Source: an uncultured bacterium
GTDB lineage: Bacteria > Bacteroidota > Bacteroidia > Bacteroidales > Bacteroidaceae
NCBI GenBank assembly: GCA_905216025.1
Contig: CAJMSE010000006.1
Coordinates: 62,001 to 126,000 of the forward strand
Length of the DNA stretch: 64,000 nucleotides
Reading direction: 5' to 3'
In this document: positions 49,302-58,482 of the stretch, piece by piece
How the letters are laid out: each line of letters starts with the position of its first letter
Position numbering within the stretch: the first letter of the stretch is position 1
The notes under the pieces: model-generated
What the model was told of the DNA's origin: nothing
The model's input: only the letters and a program-made list of their open reading frames with translations
Databases searched by the model: none
Made by a program: the position numbers and the translations under genes

Positions 49302-51686
49302 TCAAAACTGAAGCTGCAGCCTGAAGCGCACACCGTCTTTCCTCACTCCCGGCAGACCGGTATATGTCAGCCGGCGCACATACTCAACGTCGAAGAAGCG
49401 GAAAATATTGTGCACTCCGACGGCCATCTCGACGTAGGGCTTGCCTCCATCCATGATGTACGAGCCCTCGGGAAACGGCATCAGCACGCTCCCTGCCGCC
49501 TCACTGCCTGCCGACGGGTTGTTCTTGTCCGTCAGGTCGCCCCACATCGCCTTTATCCCTATGCGCTCGCGCCACTTCAGCCGCCTTACGAGCGGTATGC
49601 GGTTGAGCAGTTTCCCGTTCATATTCCACGATATGTCGGCAGCTATATAGCGGTCTGTGAGAAACTCCATGCTGTTCATCAGGTTGAACGTCCCGTCGCG
49701 CATAACATACGAAAGATTGGCCGACGGCATGACAAGGAGCGGGAACGGCACGCTGTTCCACTGTGCGGCGGCAGTCAGCCGCGTGTCAATCTTTCCCCAG
49801 CTCTTCATCCAGAAGCGCCTGTACAGCGTCGCCTCGGTGATGTTGTACCTGTAATCTCCGCCTAAGAAGCCGTCGATGCCTATGGCATGGCTGAGCGTGA
49901 GCACCGAGGTCTCGCGGTTTATCATGCGCCGTCCGCGCTTGGTGGCCACGAACGTCTCTCCCGGGGCAAAGCGGAGCATGGCTTTCAACTCTGTGGTGCG
50001 CAGGCGCGGAGCCTCCGGCGTGAAGGTCAGACTGCCCCGCGGAATGTTCTCTTCGGCCGTCAGGGCGAGCGAGGATGTGAGTCCCCACTTCTCTTCGCGC
50101 TCGATGCGGAGCTGCTGCCGGTTGTATGTCATCAGCCGGTCGTCCGTCACCCACCTCAGTGCGGTAAGCATGTTGCCCCCGTCCGAGCCCTTCCCGCGGT
50201 CGGAAGGAGCGCATACGTCGTATGCCGACGAGAATGTGATGTTCCTCAACGGCTTCTCGTAAGGCAGGTAATCCCTGCGGCAGAACGAGTATGTAAGTTC
50301 TCCACTGTAGTAGTTCTCGCGGCTCTCCCACCCTCTGGCATAGTATCCGCGGAAGAAGACATGCGGGTTGAGATATGCCGTCGACTGCCCGCCGATGCGC
50401 GTGCGGAGGCCGTCAAAGCTGTTGCGTGACAGGATGGAATACACCGGTCCTATATCGAACAGGCTTGGCCGGCGTTCAGTACCCGTCTCCATATAGTTCT
50501 CCACGACTGCCTTCATCAGCCTCACCAGCACCTTGTTCTGCCCCGCCAGCTTCACGCCGCGCACGAAACCGGGCAGGTTCCGCTCGCCGGGGGTGAGGTC
50601 GACACGGCGGTTTACCATCCAGAAGCCTTCGTCCCTACGGTCGTATCCGCGGCCGTTGACCTCGGCGGCGGGGCCGCGGAAGAGCACGTCGGGAAGCTCG
50701 GTGAACTCATGTCCGTACATGCGGGTGGTGCGGACGATTATACATTTCTGCATGAAATCGAACAGACTGAGCTCCGCCACCATGTCGTCCACCGTCTGCA
50801 CCCAGTCGCCGCCGGGGGTGCGCACCCACTCCTGAAAGATGCGCATGCCGTCCACGAAGTTGACATCGCTGCGCCGCGGTATCGCCAGCTCGCACCGCCT
50901 GACCTGATACGACGTGTCGTCCATCACGTACAGCTCGCCGCTGAACCCGAAATCCTGCGGGTTTTCGGGGGTGAAGCGCAGGCGTATGCACCGGTCGCCG
51001 CCGACCTGCATCGTGTCTGCGATGGAGAAACGGTAGAACCGGATGGCGTCGCTGCCTATCGGAGAGGTGAACCGGTGCTGGAGCATGCGTATCCGGTCGT
51101 CGTATATGTCGACCGCGGGGAAGAAGTCTTTGAGCGTCGCCACTATCAGCTCGCCCGACTGGAATACCTTGTTTATGCCGTCGGAGCGCTCGCCGACGAC
51201 AATCGTCTTGCGGTCCGCGGGGTTCTTACGGTATACCTCCTGCGTCACGCTCTCGGTCATTACGGCGGGCAGTATCAGCTTGTTGTTATACGGGCACAGT
51301 TCAATCTGCCGGTAAACGCCGGGCAACCTGGCGAGCATTCCCCTCTCGAGGTCGGCCTGCCCTATATCGTTGACAGCCATTGTCAGCTTCTGATACTTCC
51401 CGTAGCGGTAGTAGTCGTGGGCCGACAGGCCGTTGCCGCGCCGCGCCGCAATGACCTTGCGCATCAGTTCTACCGCCGGATTGCCCTTGCGGCTGTACCG
51501 GCTTCCGGCCGAGCGCACCGTTATCCCGTCGAGCTGCTGCACCCGCTCGTACCACTTCAAAGTGTCGGCAGATGCCGGACGGGCCGCGCACGGCAAACCG
51601 TGTGACGTCAGAAAAAAGCAACACAGCGATACGAAGAGCATCACTGAATGGCCTTTCCGTATCGCTGTGTCTTTTTCTCTATTCAT
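49302..51686 (-). CDS. DUF5686 outer-membrane protein without the usual N-terminal domain
   Basis: The 794-residue product has a signal peptide. It then goes almost directly into RYSRKGNPAVELMRKVIAAR, HDYYRYGKYQKLTMAVND and VTQEVYRKNPADRKTIVVGE, the DUF5686 core, and a C-terminal beta-barrel-like half (VYSILSRNSFDGLRTRIGG, GDYRYNITEATLYRRFWMKS, YVRRLTYTGLPG) ending in Phe. It is a clear paralogue of the protein at 54457-56994, but it lacks that protein's N-terminal carboxypeptidase-like domain. The function of DUF5686 proteins is unknown. CDP-alcohol phosphatidyltransferase lies 29 bases upstream. Confidence 0.83.
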   Translation of the reverse strand: MNREKDTAIRKGHSVMLFVSLCCFFLTSHGLPCAARPASADTLKWYERVQQLDGITVRSAGSRYSRKGNPAVELMRKVIAARRGNGLSAHDYYRYGKYQKLTMAVNDIGQADLERGMLARLPGVYRQIELCPYNNKLILPAVMTESVTQEVYRKNPADRKTIVVGERSDGINKVFQSGELIVATLKDFFPAVDIYDDRIRMLQHRFTSPIGSDAIRFYRFSIADTMQVGGDRCIRLRFTPENPQDFGFSGELYVMDDTSYQVRRCELAIPRRSDVNFVDGMRIFQEWVRTPGGDWVQTVDDMVAELSLFDFMQKCIIVRTTRMYGHEFTELPDVLFRGPAAEVNGRGYDRRDEGFWMVNRRVDLTPGERNLPGFVRGVKLAGQNKVLVRLMKAVVENYMETGTERRPSLFDIGPVYSILSRNSFDGLRTRIGGQSTAYLNPHVFFRGYYARGWESRENYYSGELTYSFCRRDYLPYEKPLRNITFSSAYDVCAPSDRGKGSDGGNMLTALRWVTDDRLMTYNRQQLRIEREEKWGLTSSLALTAEENIPRGSLTFTPEAPRLRTTELKAMLRFAPGETFVATKRGRRMINRETSVLTLSHAIGIDGFLGGDYRYNITEATLYRRFWMKSWGKIDTRLTAAAQWNSVPFPLLVMPSANLSYVMRDGTFNLMNSMEFLTDRYIAADISWNMNGKLLNRIPLVRRLKWRERIGIKAMWGDLTDKNNPSAGSEAAGSVLMPFPEGSYIMDGGKPYVEMAVGVHNIFRFFDVEYVRRLTYTGLPGVRKDGVRFRLQLQF

Positions 51687-51715
51687 AATTTCACTCTGAC
51701 GGGTATCTCTCCGAA

Positions 51716-52657
51716 TCAGCTTCCGTACTTCACGTTAAGCCTGCGGCACAGTGCCTCATGGCTGCGGTGCATGTGCCAGTAGATTGCTGACAGCACTATT
51801 ATCTCGAAAAGCGGATATATATAGGGTATGCCGAGCAGGCAACCGATGAACAGGGTGATAGCCCTCGAGTTGTGGGTGAGCAGGTTCGTATACTTCATCA
51901 GCGGCAGAGAGCCCTTTCTGAAGTCGTCGCGCAGAGCCTGCGGCATGTCCTCCGCATCGGGATACTTTGACCGTATGTTCCTGTAGAAGGCCTGGAACTC
52001 GGGCGTGCTCTTCTCCTGCGCACGGCAATACTTTGCATAGTTGGTGTAGAAGGCCCGCTCCCAGAAGGCACCTTTCGCGGGCAGCGCATCGACGATAGCC
52101 TTCTGCGACTCGTAGTCGTCGAGCTCGCTGCCGCTCTTTCCGAGCAGGAAGTAAAGGTGAATCTGCCTGTAATAGTCGGCCAGACGGCACTGCATGGTGT
52201 GGCACACGAGACCGGCAACCGCACAGAGCAGCAGCGCCCAGAGCCCCCACTGCACCCCGATGAAAGGCATCGGCTGCGGATAGAGACGGAAGACGATGCC
52301 TACATACACCGCCGTGAACCACACGTCGCTGGCCACTCCGTCGAGCATGCGGCCGATAAGGGTCTTCTGCCCGGTGAGGCGGGCCAGCTGCCCGTCGGTC
52401 GAATCGCAGAAGTTGGCAAACATGAGGAGCACCACTCCCGCCACGTTATGCCACAGGTCGGTGTAGCTGAACATCCACCCGGCACCCAGACCGAGAAACA
52501 TCGAGGCGATGGTCACCGTGTTAGGATGAACCCCGAGGCGCGCCCAGAGCAAGGCAAAGGCCAGCCCTATCGGGCGCGTGAAATATACGTCAAGCCACTC
52601 TTCGGTGTCGTTCGACTTGAACGAAGCACGAAGCAACTCGCTAAAACTTTTCTCCAT
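51716..52657 (-). CDS. CDP-alcohol phosphatidyltransferase
   Basis: The 313-residue membrane protein has the family motif D-x2-DG-x2-AR-x8-G-x3-D-x3-D as DSTDGQLARLTGQK...GRMLDGVASD (about residues 86-110), with several hydrophobic segments around it. A soluble part of about 60 residues (KSGSELDDYESQKAIVDALP onward) interrupts the membrane core. Such enzymes pass a phospho-alcohol from a CDP-linked donor to an acceptor. With the nucleotidyltransferase upstream and inositol-3-phosphate synthase in the same run, it probably makes an inositol phospholipid or phosphoinositol ceramide (inference). Confidence 0.85.
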   Translation of the reverse strand: MEKSFSELLRASFKSNDTEEWLDVYFTRPIGLAFALLWARLGVHPNTVTIASMFLGLGAGWMFSYTDLWHNVAGVVLLMFANFCDSTDGQLARLTGQKTLIGRMLDGVASDVWFTAVYVGIVFRLYPQPMPFIGVQWGLWALLLCAVAGLVCHTMQCRLADYYRQIHLYFLLGKSGSELDDYESQKAIVDALPAKGAFWERAFYTNYAKYCRAQEKSTPEFQAFYRNIRSKYPDAEDMPQALRDDFRKGSLPLMKYTNLLTHNSRAITLFIGCLLGIPYIYPLFEIIVLSAIYWHMHRSHEALCRRLNVKYGS

Positions 52658-52701
52658 AGATATATCTTTGAAACTAATGAACTGCTTACTTGAAACTAAT
52701 C

Positions 52702-52734
52702 AACCGGCTGCCTGCAATCAGTGAACAGCCGGTT
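52702..52734 (-). other. Hairpin between the nucleotidyltransferase and CDP-alcohol phosphatidyltransferase genes
   Basis: AACCGGCTG and CAGCCGGTT form a perfect 9-bp stem right after the nucleotidyltransferase stop codon. There is no T-run on the minus strand, so it may attenuate or protect rather than terminate. Confidence 0.4.
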
Positions 52735-53472
52735 TTAGACCAATCTGTCGCCCTCCGATATGAACTCTTCAGCCTTCACGATATCGCCGGCATGGTCGAT
52801 ATCGAGCACTTTCGAGAAGGGATAGGCCTTGAGGCGCCGTCCGTCCTTTATCAATGCGCGCTGGAAGTTGCGCATCCGGCTCTCGCCGCGTTCCATGCAG
52901 CCCTTCAACGTGTCGATGGCCGCTGCTGTGAGGCCGTATATTCCGCCCGAGATATAGCGGCAATCGTCCGACTTGTCGAGGAATCCGGTGATGTTCATGC
53001 CCTCGTCCACTCCGACATAGAGCGGCTTCTCATCGTCTATATAGTCCGTAACGCCCATCATTCCGTCTGCCTCTCCGCTCTCTACGGCGGCGCTGAAGGC
53101 GGCTATGTAGCGGCCGAACTCCTCCTCACGGAATATCGTGTCTACCGTCGTCAGGCAGAAAGGCCCGTCTCCGAGATAGGAGCTTATCTCAAAAAAGCTG
53201 TGCATCGAGCTCGGCGTGCTCTTGACAACGAAGCGCAACGGCACGGGGCGTCCCTCAAGCCCGTCTTGCTGCAGCTTCACGAGATGCAGGCTCACCTGAG
53301 CCGTCAAGTCGTTGCATATCACGACAATCTCTTCTGCGTCGTTTGCCATAAACACACGGATAAGCCGGTCTATCAACTGTTCTCCGCCAACCTTGACTAA
53401 TGGTTTGGGAGCCTCGACTCCCTCGGCAGCCAACCGGCTGCCCTCTCCTGCGGCTATTACAGCATATTTCAT
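52735..53472 (-). CDS. Sugar/inositol-phosphate nucleotidyltransferase
   Basis: The 245-residue product is a GT-A-fold nucleotidyltransferase: MKYAVIAAGEGSRLAAEG (nucleotide loop), PKPLVKVGGEQLIDRLI (catalytic Lys region), GPFCLTTVDTIF (metal Asp) and YISGGIYGL. It resembles CTP:inositol-1-phosphate and glucose-1-phosphate nucleotidyltransferases. The pairing with a CDP-alcohol phosphatidyltransferase favours a CDP-inositol product, as in enzymes where both domains are fused. I use the ATG of MKYAV; an ATG four codons upstream is possible. A promoter -7 box lies at 53500. Confidence 0.8.
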   Translation of the reverse strand: MKYAVIAAGEGSRLAAEGVEAPKPLVKVGGEQLIDRLIRVFMANDAEEIVVICNDLTAQVSLHLVKLQQDGLEGRPVPLRFVVKSTPSSMHSFFEISSYLGDGPFCLTTVDTIFREEEFGRYIAAFSAAVESGEADGMMGVTDYIDDEKPLYVGVDEGMNITGFLDKSDDCRYISGGIYGLTAAAIDTLKGCMERGESRMRNFQRALIKDGRRLKAYPFSKVLDIDHAGDIVKAEEFISEGDRLV

Positions 53473-53499
53473 TCTGTCATACATTAATTAAATGTGCGG

Positions 53500-53507
53500 C
53501 AAAATTA
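53500..53507 (-). promoter_or_regulatory. -7 promoter element for the nucleotidyltransferase operon
   Basis: On the minus strand TAATTTTG matches TAnnTTTG, 28 bases upstream of the nucleotidyltransferase start. It would drive the four genes down to 48781. Confidence 0.5.
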
Positions 53508-53590
53508 CTAATTATAAATGAGAATGAAAAAGAAAACAGCGGCTTTTTGGTGGTAAAGCCGCTGTTGATATATGCTATAATATAATAATG

Positions 53591-54361
53591 TCAGTTGCCC
53601 GTCCGCAGTCCGCTGGTGTCGAAATCGCCGCTGCCGAGCGTCTTCTTGTTGAGCCGTCCGAGCGTCCCTTTCAGTTCAAAGTCGCCCGAGCCCATAAGCG
53701 AACAGTCTGCCGTGCCGCACTTCGTGAACCCTATGCTGATGTCGCCGCTGCCCTTCAGCGTTGCCGTCGTTGTCTTGACGTTCTTCTGATATATGGTTAT
53801 GTCGCCGCTGCCGACGAGCGACACCACCGACTTGAGGGCGTCGACGTTCTTCAGCACCACGTCGCCGCTGCCGACAAGCTCGGTGTATATATTGTCACAG
53901 ATTATGTCTGAGAAGTAGATATCACCCGAACCGCGCAGCTCTATCTTCATGTTGTCGGTGTCGAGCTTGCTCCGGCTGTCAAAATCGCCCGAGCCGAGAA
54001 CCCGCACTCCCACGAGGTCGGGCGACGTGACATAAACCTCCACGCCGCTCATGTCTCCGGTGTTAAAGAAGAAGCCGCCGCTGCCACTCCTCTTCTGAGC
54101 CTTAGTGCACGAGACAACGAGCGTGCCTCCCTCTACTTTTGTAATAACGTTCTGCAACTTGTCTTCCGGTCCTTCCACCTTCACCGACACATTCTTGCCC
54201 TGCGTGTAGTGCACGCACAGCGAGCAGTCGATTGCAATCTTGGTGAACTTACCCACAGACCTGTTCTCTGTCTTAACCTTCTCTCCATCCGCGCTGCATA
54301 CCGCATACACTCCGGAAGCAAACGCCACTGCCAGTACGGCAAATGCCAACAGTCTCTTCAT
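53591..54361 (-). CDS. GIN-domain (DUF2807) exported protein
   Basis: The 256-residue product starts MKRLLAFAVLAVAFASGVYA, a signal peptide. The body is a right-handed beta-helix-like repeat with many GSGD motifs (VLGSGDFDS, LRGSGDIYF, LVGSGDVVL, LKGSGDISI, LMGSGDFEL), typical of the head GIN/DUF2807 family. These Bacteroidetes envelope proteins have no firm function. MSMKRLL two codons upstream is an alternative start. The long upstream extension (to 54730) overlaps the DUF5686 gene in another frame and is not used. Confidence 0.88.
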   Translation of the reverse strand: MKRLLAFAVLAVAFASGVYAVCSADGEKVKTENRSVGKFTKIAIDCSLCVHYTQGKNVSVKVEGPEDKLQNVITKVEGGTLVVSCTKAQKRSGSGGFFFNTGDMSGVEVYVTSPDLVGVRVLGSGDFDSRSKLDTDNMKIELRGSGDIYFSDIICDNIYTELVGSGDVVLKNVDALKSVVSLVGSGDITIYQKNVKTTTATLKGSGDISIGFTKCGTADCSLMGSGDFELKGTLGRLNKKTLGSGDFDTSGLRTGN

Positions 54362-54456
54362 ACTCATTGATTTTATATGTTTGTACTGTCTGTTAGACGC
54401 AGCCTGGCGGCAGAAAGTTGCACCGGGATGCAAAAAAATAACGCAACGGGCAACCG

Positions 54457-56994
54457 TCAGAACGTCATACGTATCATGAAGCGCACTCCATGCTTGTTTG
54501 CCGTGGGCAGATCGAGGTAGTTGAGACGGCGCACATACTCCACATGCACGAGCTTGAAGATATTGTGTATGCCGAGAGACAGCTCCACATAGGGAGTCTT
54601 CGGGTTCATCACATACGAGCCTTCGGGGAATTCCATCAGCACGGCGTCGCCGCTGTTCTGCGGCAAGTAGGGGTTGTTCTTGTCGCTGAGGTCTCCCCAC
54701 AGGCACTTCACGGCTATGTATTCGCGCCACTTCAGCTTCTTTATGAGCGGTATGCGGTTGAATATCTTGCCGTTAAGGTCCCAGCTGACGTCGGCGCTGA
54801 CGAAGCGGTCGTTGAGAAACTCCATGTTGTTTATCAGCTGGAAGGTAAAGTCCTGGATGATATACGACAGGTTGGTGGCCGGCATGCACAGCAGCGGGAA
54901 GGGCACCTTGTTCCACTGCACGCCTCCGCGCACATAGCAGTCTATCTTTCCCCAGCTGTTCATCCAGAACCGCTTGTAGATGCTTGCCTCGGTGTAGTTG
55001 TACCGGTAGTCGCCGCCGAGCACACCCTTGAGTCCCATCGTGTGGCCGATGATGAAGACCGGCGCGTCGAGGTTTATCTTCAGGCGCCGCTGCTTGGTGT
55101 TGATATACGTCTCGCCGGGGGCGAAGCGCAGCTCGGCACGCACCTCCGTCGTGCGCATCCCTATGTTCTCGCCTGTCGAGAGCGGGCGGAAATACAGCTC
55201 GCCGCACGGCACGTTCTCCTCGGTCTTGATGCCGACGGTGGTCTTGAAGCCCCAGTCTTCCTCGCGTTCGAAGGTCAGCTCCTGCCTGTTGTAGAACATC
55301 ATCTTGTCCACCGTCGACCATTTGAACGACGTGAACACGTTGTCCTTGTCCGTATGCATGAACTTATCCGACGGGGAGCACACATCGTAGGTGGACATGA
55401 AGCTCAGCGTGCGCTTCGGAAACTCGCGCGGCAGATACTCCTTCTTGTTGAACGAGTAGGTAATCTCTCCCTTGTAGTAGTTCTTCCGGCTGCCCCAGCC
55501 GCGTGCGGCGTAGCCGCTGAAGAACCAGTGCTTGTTCAGGTTGGCCGTCGACTGCGCGCTTATTCGCGTGCGCGTGCCGTCCACGAAGTTGCTCGTCAGC
55601 ATGGTGTTTATCGGTCCTATGTCCACCTTGCTCGGGTTTCCGGTCTCCACGAAGTTCTCGATGAAGGCCTTTGCGCCGAAGATGATGTACTTGAAGCCCT
55701 TTATCTGCTCGAGGTTATGCACGAAAGCATCCATCTTGCTCTCGCTCTTCGTCAGGTGAACCTGGCGGTATTTGTCCCAGAAGGCGTCGTCACGCATCAT
55801 CGCGTCGGCCTCCTTCACCTCGCGGGCCTTACCCTTGAAGAGCTGCTTGGGCAGCTCATCGAAGGCATAGTCGCTGAGTCTCGTGGTGCGGATGACGATT
55901 GCCTTCTGTATGAAACTGGCGAGCTTGAGCTCTGCTATCATGTCGTCGACGGTGAGCACCCACGTGCTGTCGGGCAGCATGGTGAACTCCTGCTCCACCT
56001 TCAGGTTCTCCACGAAGTTCACGTCGCTCTTCTTCGGTATCGTCAGTTCGCACCGCTTCACCTGATACGACGAGTCGTCCATTATGTATATGTCGCCGCG
56101 GAACCCGAAGTCCTGCTGGTTGTTGGGCAGGAAATGCAGGTGTATGCACTTGTCGCGGTCCACGTAGACCGTATCTTCAATATAATATCTGTAGAATGCT
56201 ATCGCCCCCTTGCCGATAGGCGAGGTGAACGGATACTGGAGCAGGCGCACCTGGTCGTCGTATATGTTGACGTCGGTGAACACGTCCTTAAGTGTCGTCG
56301 TGAGGATGTCTCCTGTCTGGAAGAGGTCGTTCACGCCCGTGGAGTTCTGTCCTTTGACGATGTTTTTCTCTGTATGCGGACTCTTGCGGTATATCTTCTG
56401 CGTCACTGTCTCGTCCACCGACAGCGGCAGTATGAGCTTCTTGTTATACTGGCACATCTCGACCTGGTCCTTGAGCCACGCCGCTTTCTTGAATTTCGGC
56501 GACTCGAGACGCTCCTTCGTTATCTCGTTGAGTGCCAGCGTTATCTTCTGGTATTTGTTATACTGGTAATAGTCGCGGTTGTCGAGGTCGGTCTGCTTCT
56601 TCCGTTCTATCACCTTCTTCATCAGTTCTACCGCCGGATTGTTCTTCCGGCTGTAGCGGCGGCGCTTCGTCTTCACCGTCACCTCCTTCAGGCTGCGGGT
56701 GTCGGGCTTCAGCTTCACGGTGAGCCGGCCTTTCACCGAGGCATTCACGGTGATGGTCTTCTGCACGTATCCCACGGCGCTGAACGTCAGCTGCCATCCG
56801 TCGTGGCGTGCGATGGTGAAGTAGCCGCCGAGATTCGACGCCACCGCGATGTTGTGTCCCTTGTACATCACGCTGGCATAGGGTATGCTGTCACCCGTCT
56901 CTCCGTCGATGACATATCCTGAAATCTGGGCCCGCAACGGCAGTACCGCCAGTAACAGGAAGAGCAGCAAGTATGTTGTTCTCCGATTATCCAA
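54457..56994 (-). CDS. DUF5686 outer-membrane protein with carboxypeptidase-like domain
   Basis: The 845-residue product has a signal peptide ending in RAQ, then a CarbopepD_reg-like beta-sandwich (ISGYVIDGETGDSIPYASVM to VKLKPDTRSLKEVTV). The DUF5686 core follows (RYSRKNNPAVELMKKVIERK, VTQKIYRKSPHTEKNIVKGQ), with a C-terminal barrel-like half (VDIGPINTMLTSNFVDGTRT, GDYRYNYTEASIYKRFWMNS, YVRRLNYLDLP) ending in Phe. The start is a TTG at 56994 (leading AAAAAGA acts as ribosome site); no ATG gives an intact signal peptide. It is the fuller paralogue of the protein at 49302-51686. Confidence 0.85.
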   Translation of the reverse strand: MDNRRTTYLLLFLLLAVLPLRAQISGYVIDGETGDSIPYASVMYKGHNIAVASNLGGYFTIARHDGWQLTFSAVGYVQKTITVNASVKGRLTVKLKPDTRSLKEVTVKTKRRRYSRKNNPAVELMKKVIERKKQTDLDNRDYYQYNKYQKITLALNEITKERLESPKFKKAAWLKDQVEMCQYNKKLILPLSVDETVTQKIYRKSPHTEKNIVKGQNSTGVNDLFQTGDILTTTLKDVFTDVNIYDDQVRLLQYPFTSPIGKGAIAFYRYYIEDTVYVDRDKCIHLHFLPNNQQDFGFRGDIYIMDDSSYQVKRCELTIPKKSDVNFVENLKVEQEFTMLPDSTWVLTVDDMIAELKLASFIQKAIVIRTTRLSDYAFDELPKQLFKGKAREVKEADAMMRDDAFWDKYRQVHLTKSESKMDAFVHNLEQIKGFKYIIFGAKAFIENFVETGNPSKVDIGPINTMLTSNFVDGTRTRISAQSTANLNKHWFFSGYAARGWGSRKNYYKGEITYSFNKKEYLPREFPKRTLSFMSTYDVCSPSDKFMHTDKDNVFTSFKWSTVDKMMFYNRQELTFEREEDWGFKTTVGIKTEENVPCGELYFRPLSTGENIGMRTTEVRAELRFAPGETYINTKQRRLKINLDAPVFIIGHTMGLKGVLGGDYRYNYTEASIYKRFWMNSWGKIDCYVRGGVQWNKVPFPLLCMPATNLSYIIQDFTFQLINNMEFLNDRFVSADVSWDLNGKIFNRIPLIKKLKWREYIAVKCLWGDLSDKNNPYLPQNSGDAVLMEFPEGSYVMNPKTPYVELSLGIHNIFKLVHVEYVRRLNYLDLPTANKHGVRFMIRMTF

Positions 56995-57009
56995 ATCTTT
57001 TTATCTTAG

Positions 57010-57118
57010 AAAAAATCGGGAAGAAGGGAGGAGAGAGGAAGGAGAGGGAATGCCCATGCGCAGAATCCTGTGTACAGGAGCATTCCCACTCCATGCTCTC
57101 CGCTCCCCCGCTTCCCGG
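57010..57118 (-). other. Purine-rich inverted-repeat gap after inositol-3-phosphate synthase
   Basis: The 136-base gap holds GGGAATG...CATTCCC and GAAGGGAG...CTCCCCCGCTTCCC mirrored around the palindrome CCTGTGTACAGG. It could fold as a weak terminator between the synthase and the DUF5686 gene. Confidence 0.35.
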
Positions 57119-57130
57119 AGAAGTGTTTGT

Positions 57131-58465
57131 TTAGTCTATCTCTTCGTCAGCCTCATAGCCCCCCATCTCGCGGATGGCGTTCTTCAGCATGGTATACTGC
57201 TGGTAGAGATGGTTGACTGCTTCCTCACCCTTGGTGTAGTCGTGCATGGGCGACTTGAGGAAGAAGCTGAGGAAACGCTGTGTTCCGCAGCGGCCGGCGC
57301 GTGCGGCGAGGTCGCTCAGCAGGCAGAGGTCGAGGCAGAGCGGTGCTGCAAGGATAGAGTCGCGGCAGAGGAAGTTGATCTTGATCTGCATCGGGTAGCC
57401 CATCCATCCGAAGATGTCGATGTTGTCCCAGCCTTCCTTGTTGTCGTTGCGCGGCGGGTAGTAGTTGATGCGCACCTTGTGATAGTACTGCGTGTCCTCG
57501 TCGTTGCCGTGTCCGTAGAGGTCGGGCTGCACGTCGGGCTTGAGGATAGTCTCGAGCGTCGAGAGCTTAGACACCTCCTTGGTGCGGAAGTTTGCCGGCT
57601 CGTCGAGCACGAGTCCGTCGCGGTTTCCGAGTATGTTTGTAGAGAACCAGCCGTTCAGTCCGAGGCAGCGGGTGCCGATGATGGGGGCGAAACCGCTCTT
57701 CACCAGTGTCTGTCCGGTCTTGAAGTCCTTGCCGGCGATGGGCATTCCGGTCTTCTCTGCCAGCTCCCACATTGCGGGAATGTCTACCGTGGTGTTGGGC
57801 GCGCCCATGATGAAGGGGGCTCCCTCCTCGAGTGCGGCCATGGCGTAGCACATCGACGGGGCAACGTGCTCGCGGTCGTCGGCCTTCATTGCGGCCACGA
57901 GGTCTTCGAGCTTATAGTGCACTTCCTCGCACACGGGTACGTATATCTCTGTCGATGCTGCCCAGAGCACCACGATGCGGGCACATCCGTTGTCGGCCTT
58001 GAATTTGCGTATGTCGGCGCGCAGCTGCTCCTTCATGTCCCAGCGGTCCTTGCAGTCCTTGACGTTGTCGCCGTCGAGGCGCTTTGCGTAGTTCTTGTCG
58101 AAGGCGGCCTTCATGGGCACGATCTTCTCGAGCTCGTCCTTCACGGGGTTGATGTCCTTCTCCTTCAGCACCTCGGCATACATCGCTGCCTGATATGCGT
58201 TCTGGGGATAGACGTCCCATGTGCCGAAGACGATGTCGTCGAGTTTTGCCATCGGCACGATTTCGCCGTAGCTGAGGTATTTCTTGTCGTCGCCCTTGCC
58301 CACGCGTATCTTGTCATACTGTGTCATGGAGCCGACGGGCTTGGTCAGTCCGCGGCGTGCCATGAGAACACCCGTCATAAATGTTGTGGCAACGGCACCG
58401 TTGCCCACAACCATAATTCCCAATTTGCCGTCAGCCGGCTTAACATTAGTTTGTTTCATTACCAT
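57131..58465 (-). CDS. ino1: Inositol-3-phosphate synthase (myo-inositol-1-phosphate synthase)
   Basis: The 444-residue product has the NAD-binding start KLGIMVVGNGAVATTFMTGV, VLWAASTEIYVPV, FIMGAPNTTVDIPAMWELAE, the catalytic core IAGKDFKTGQTLVKSGFAPI (Lys residues), and RCLGLNGWFSTNILGNRDGL, matching eukaryote-type MIPS. It isomerises glucose-6-phosphate to inositol-3-phosphate. In gut Bacteroidetes this enzyme feeds inositol-lipid synthesis. The start at 58465 gives MVMKQ; 58459 is an alternative. It lies 17 bases after a HAD phosphatase gene, so both are cotranscribed. Confidence 0.93.
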   Translation of the reverse strand: MVMKQTNVKPADGKLGIMVVGNGAVATTFMTGVLMARRGLTKPVGSMTQYDKIRVGKGDDKKYLSYGEIVPMAKLDDIVFGTWDVYPQNAYQAAMYAEVLKEKDINPVKDELEKIVPMKAAFDKNYAKRLDGDNVKDCKDRWDMKEQLRADIRKFKADNGCARIVVLWAASTEIYVPVCEEVHYKLEDLVAAMKADDREHVAPSMCYAMAALEEGAPFIMGAPNTTVDIPAMWELAEKTGMPIAGKDFKTGQTLVKSGFAPIIGTRCLGLNGWFSTNILGNRDGLVLDEPANFRTKEVSKLSTLETILKPDVQPDLYGHGNDEDTQYYHKVRINYYPPRNDNKEGWDNIDIFGWMGYPMQIKINFLCRDSILAAPLCLDLCLLSDLAARAGRCGTQRFLSFFLKSPMHDYTKGEEAVNHLYQQYTMLKNAIREMGGYEADEEID

Positions 58466-58482
58466 GAATATTTGTTAGTGTA

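Noticed and set aside
53591..54730. Longer start for the GIN-domain protein
   Set aside because: The extra 123 residues are Arg/Gln-rich, overlap the DUF5686 gene in another frame and precede a clear signal peptide.
54490..56922. 810-codon plus-strand frame opposite the DUF5686 gene
   Set aside because: It is a mirror of a conserved minus-strand gene and has no recognisable motif or ribosome site.
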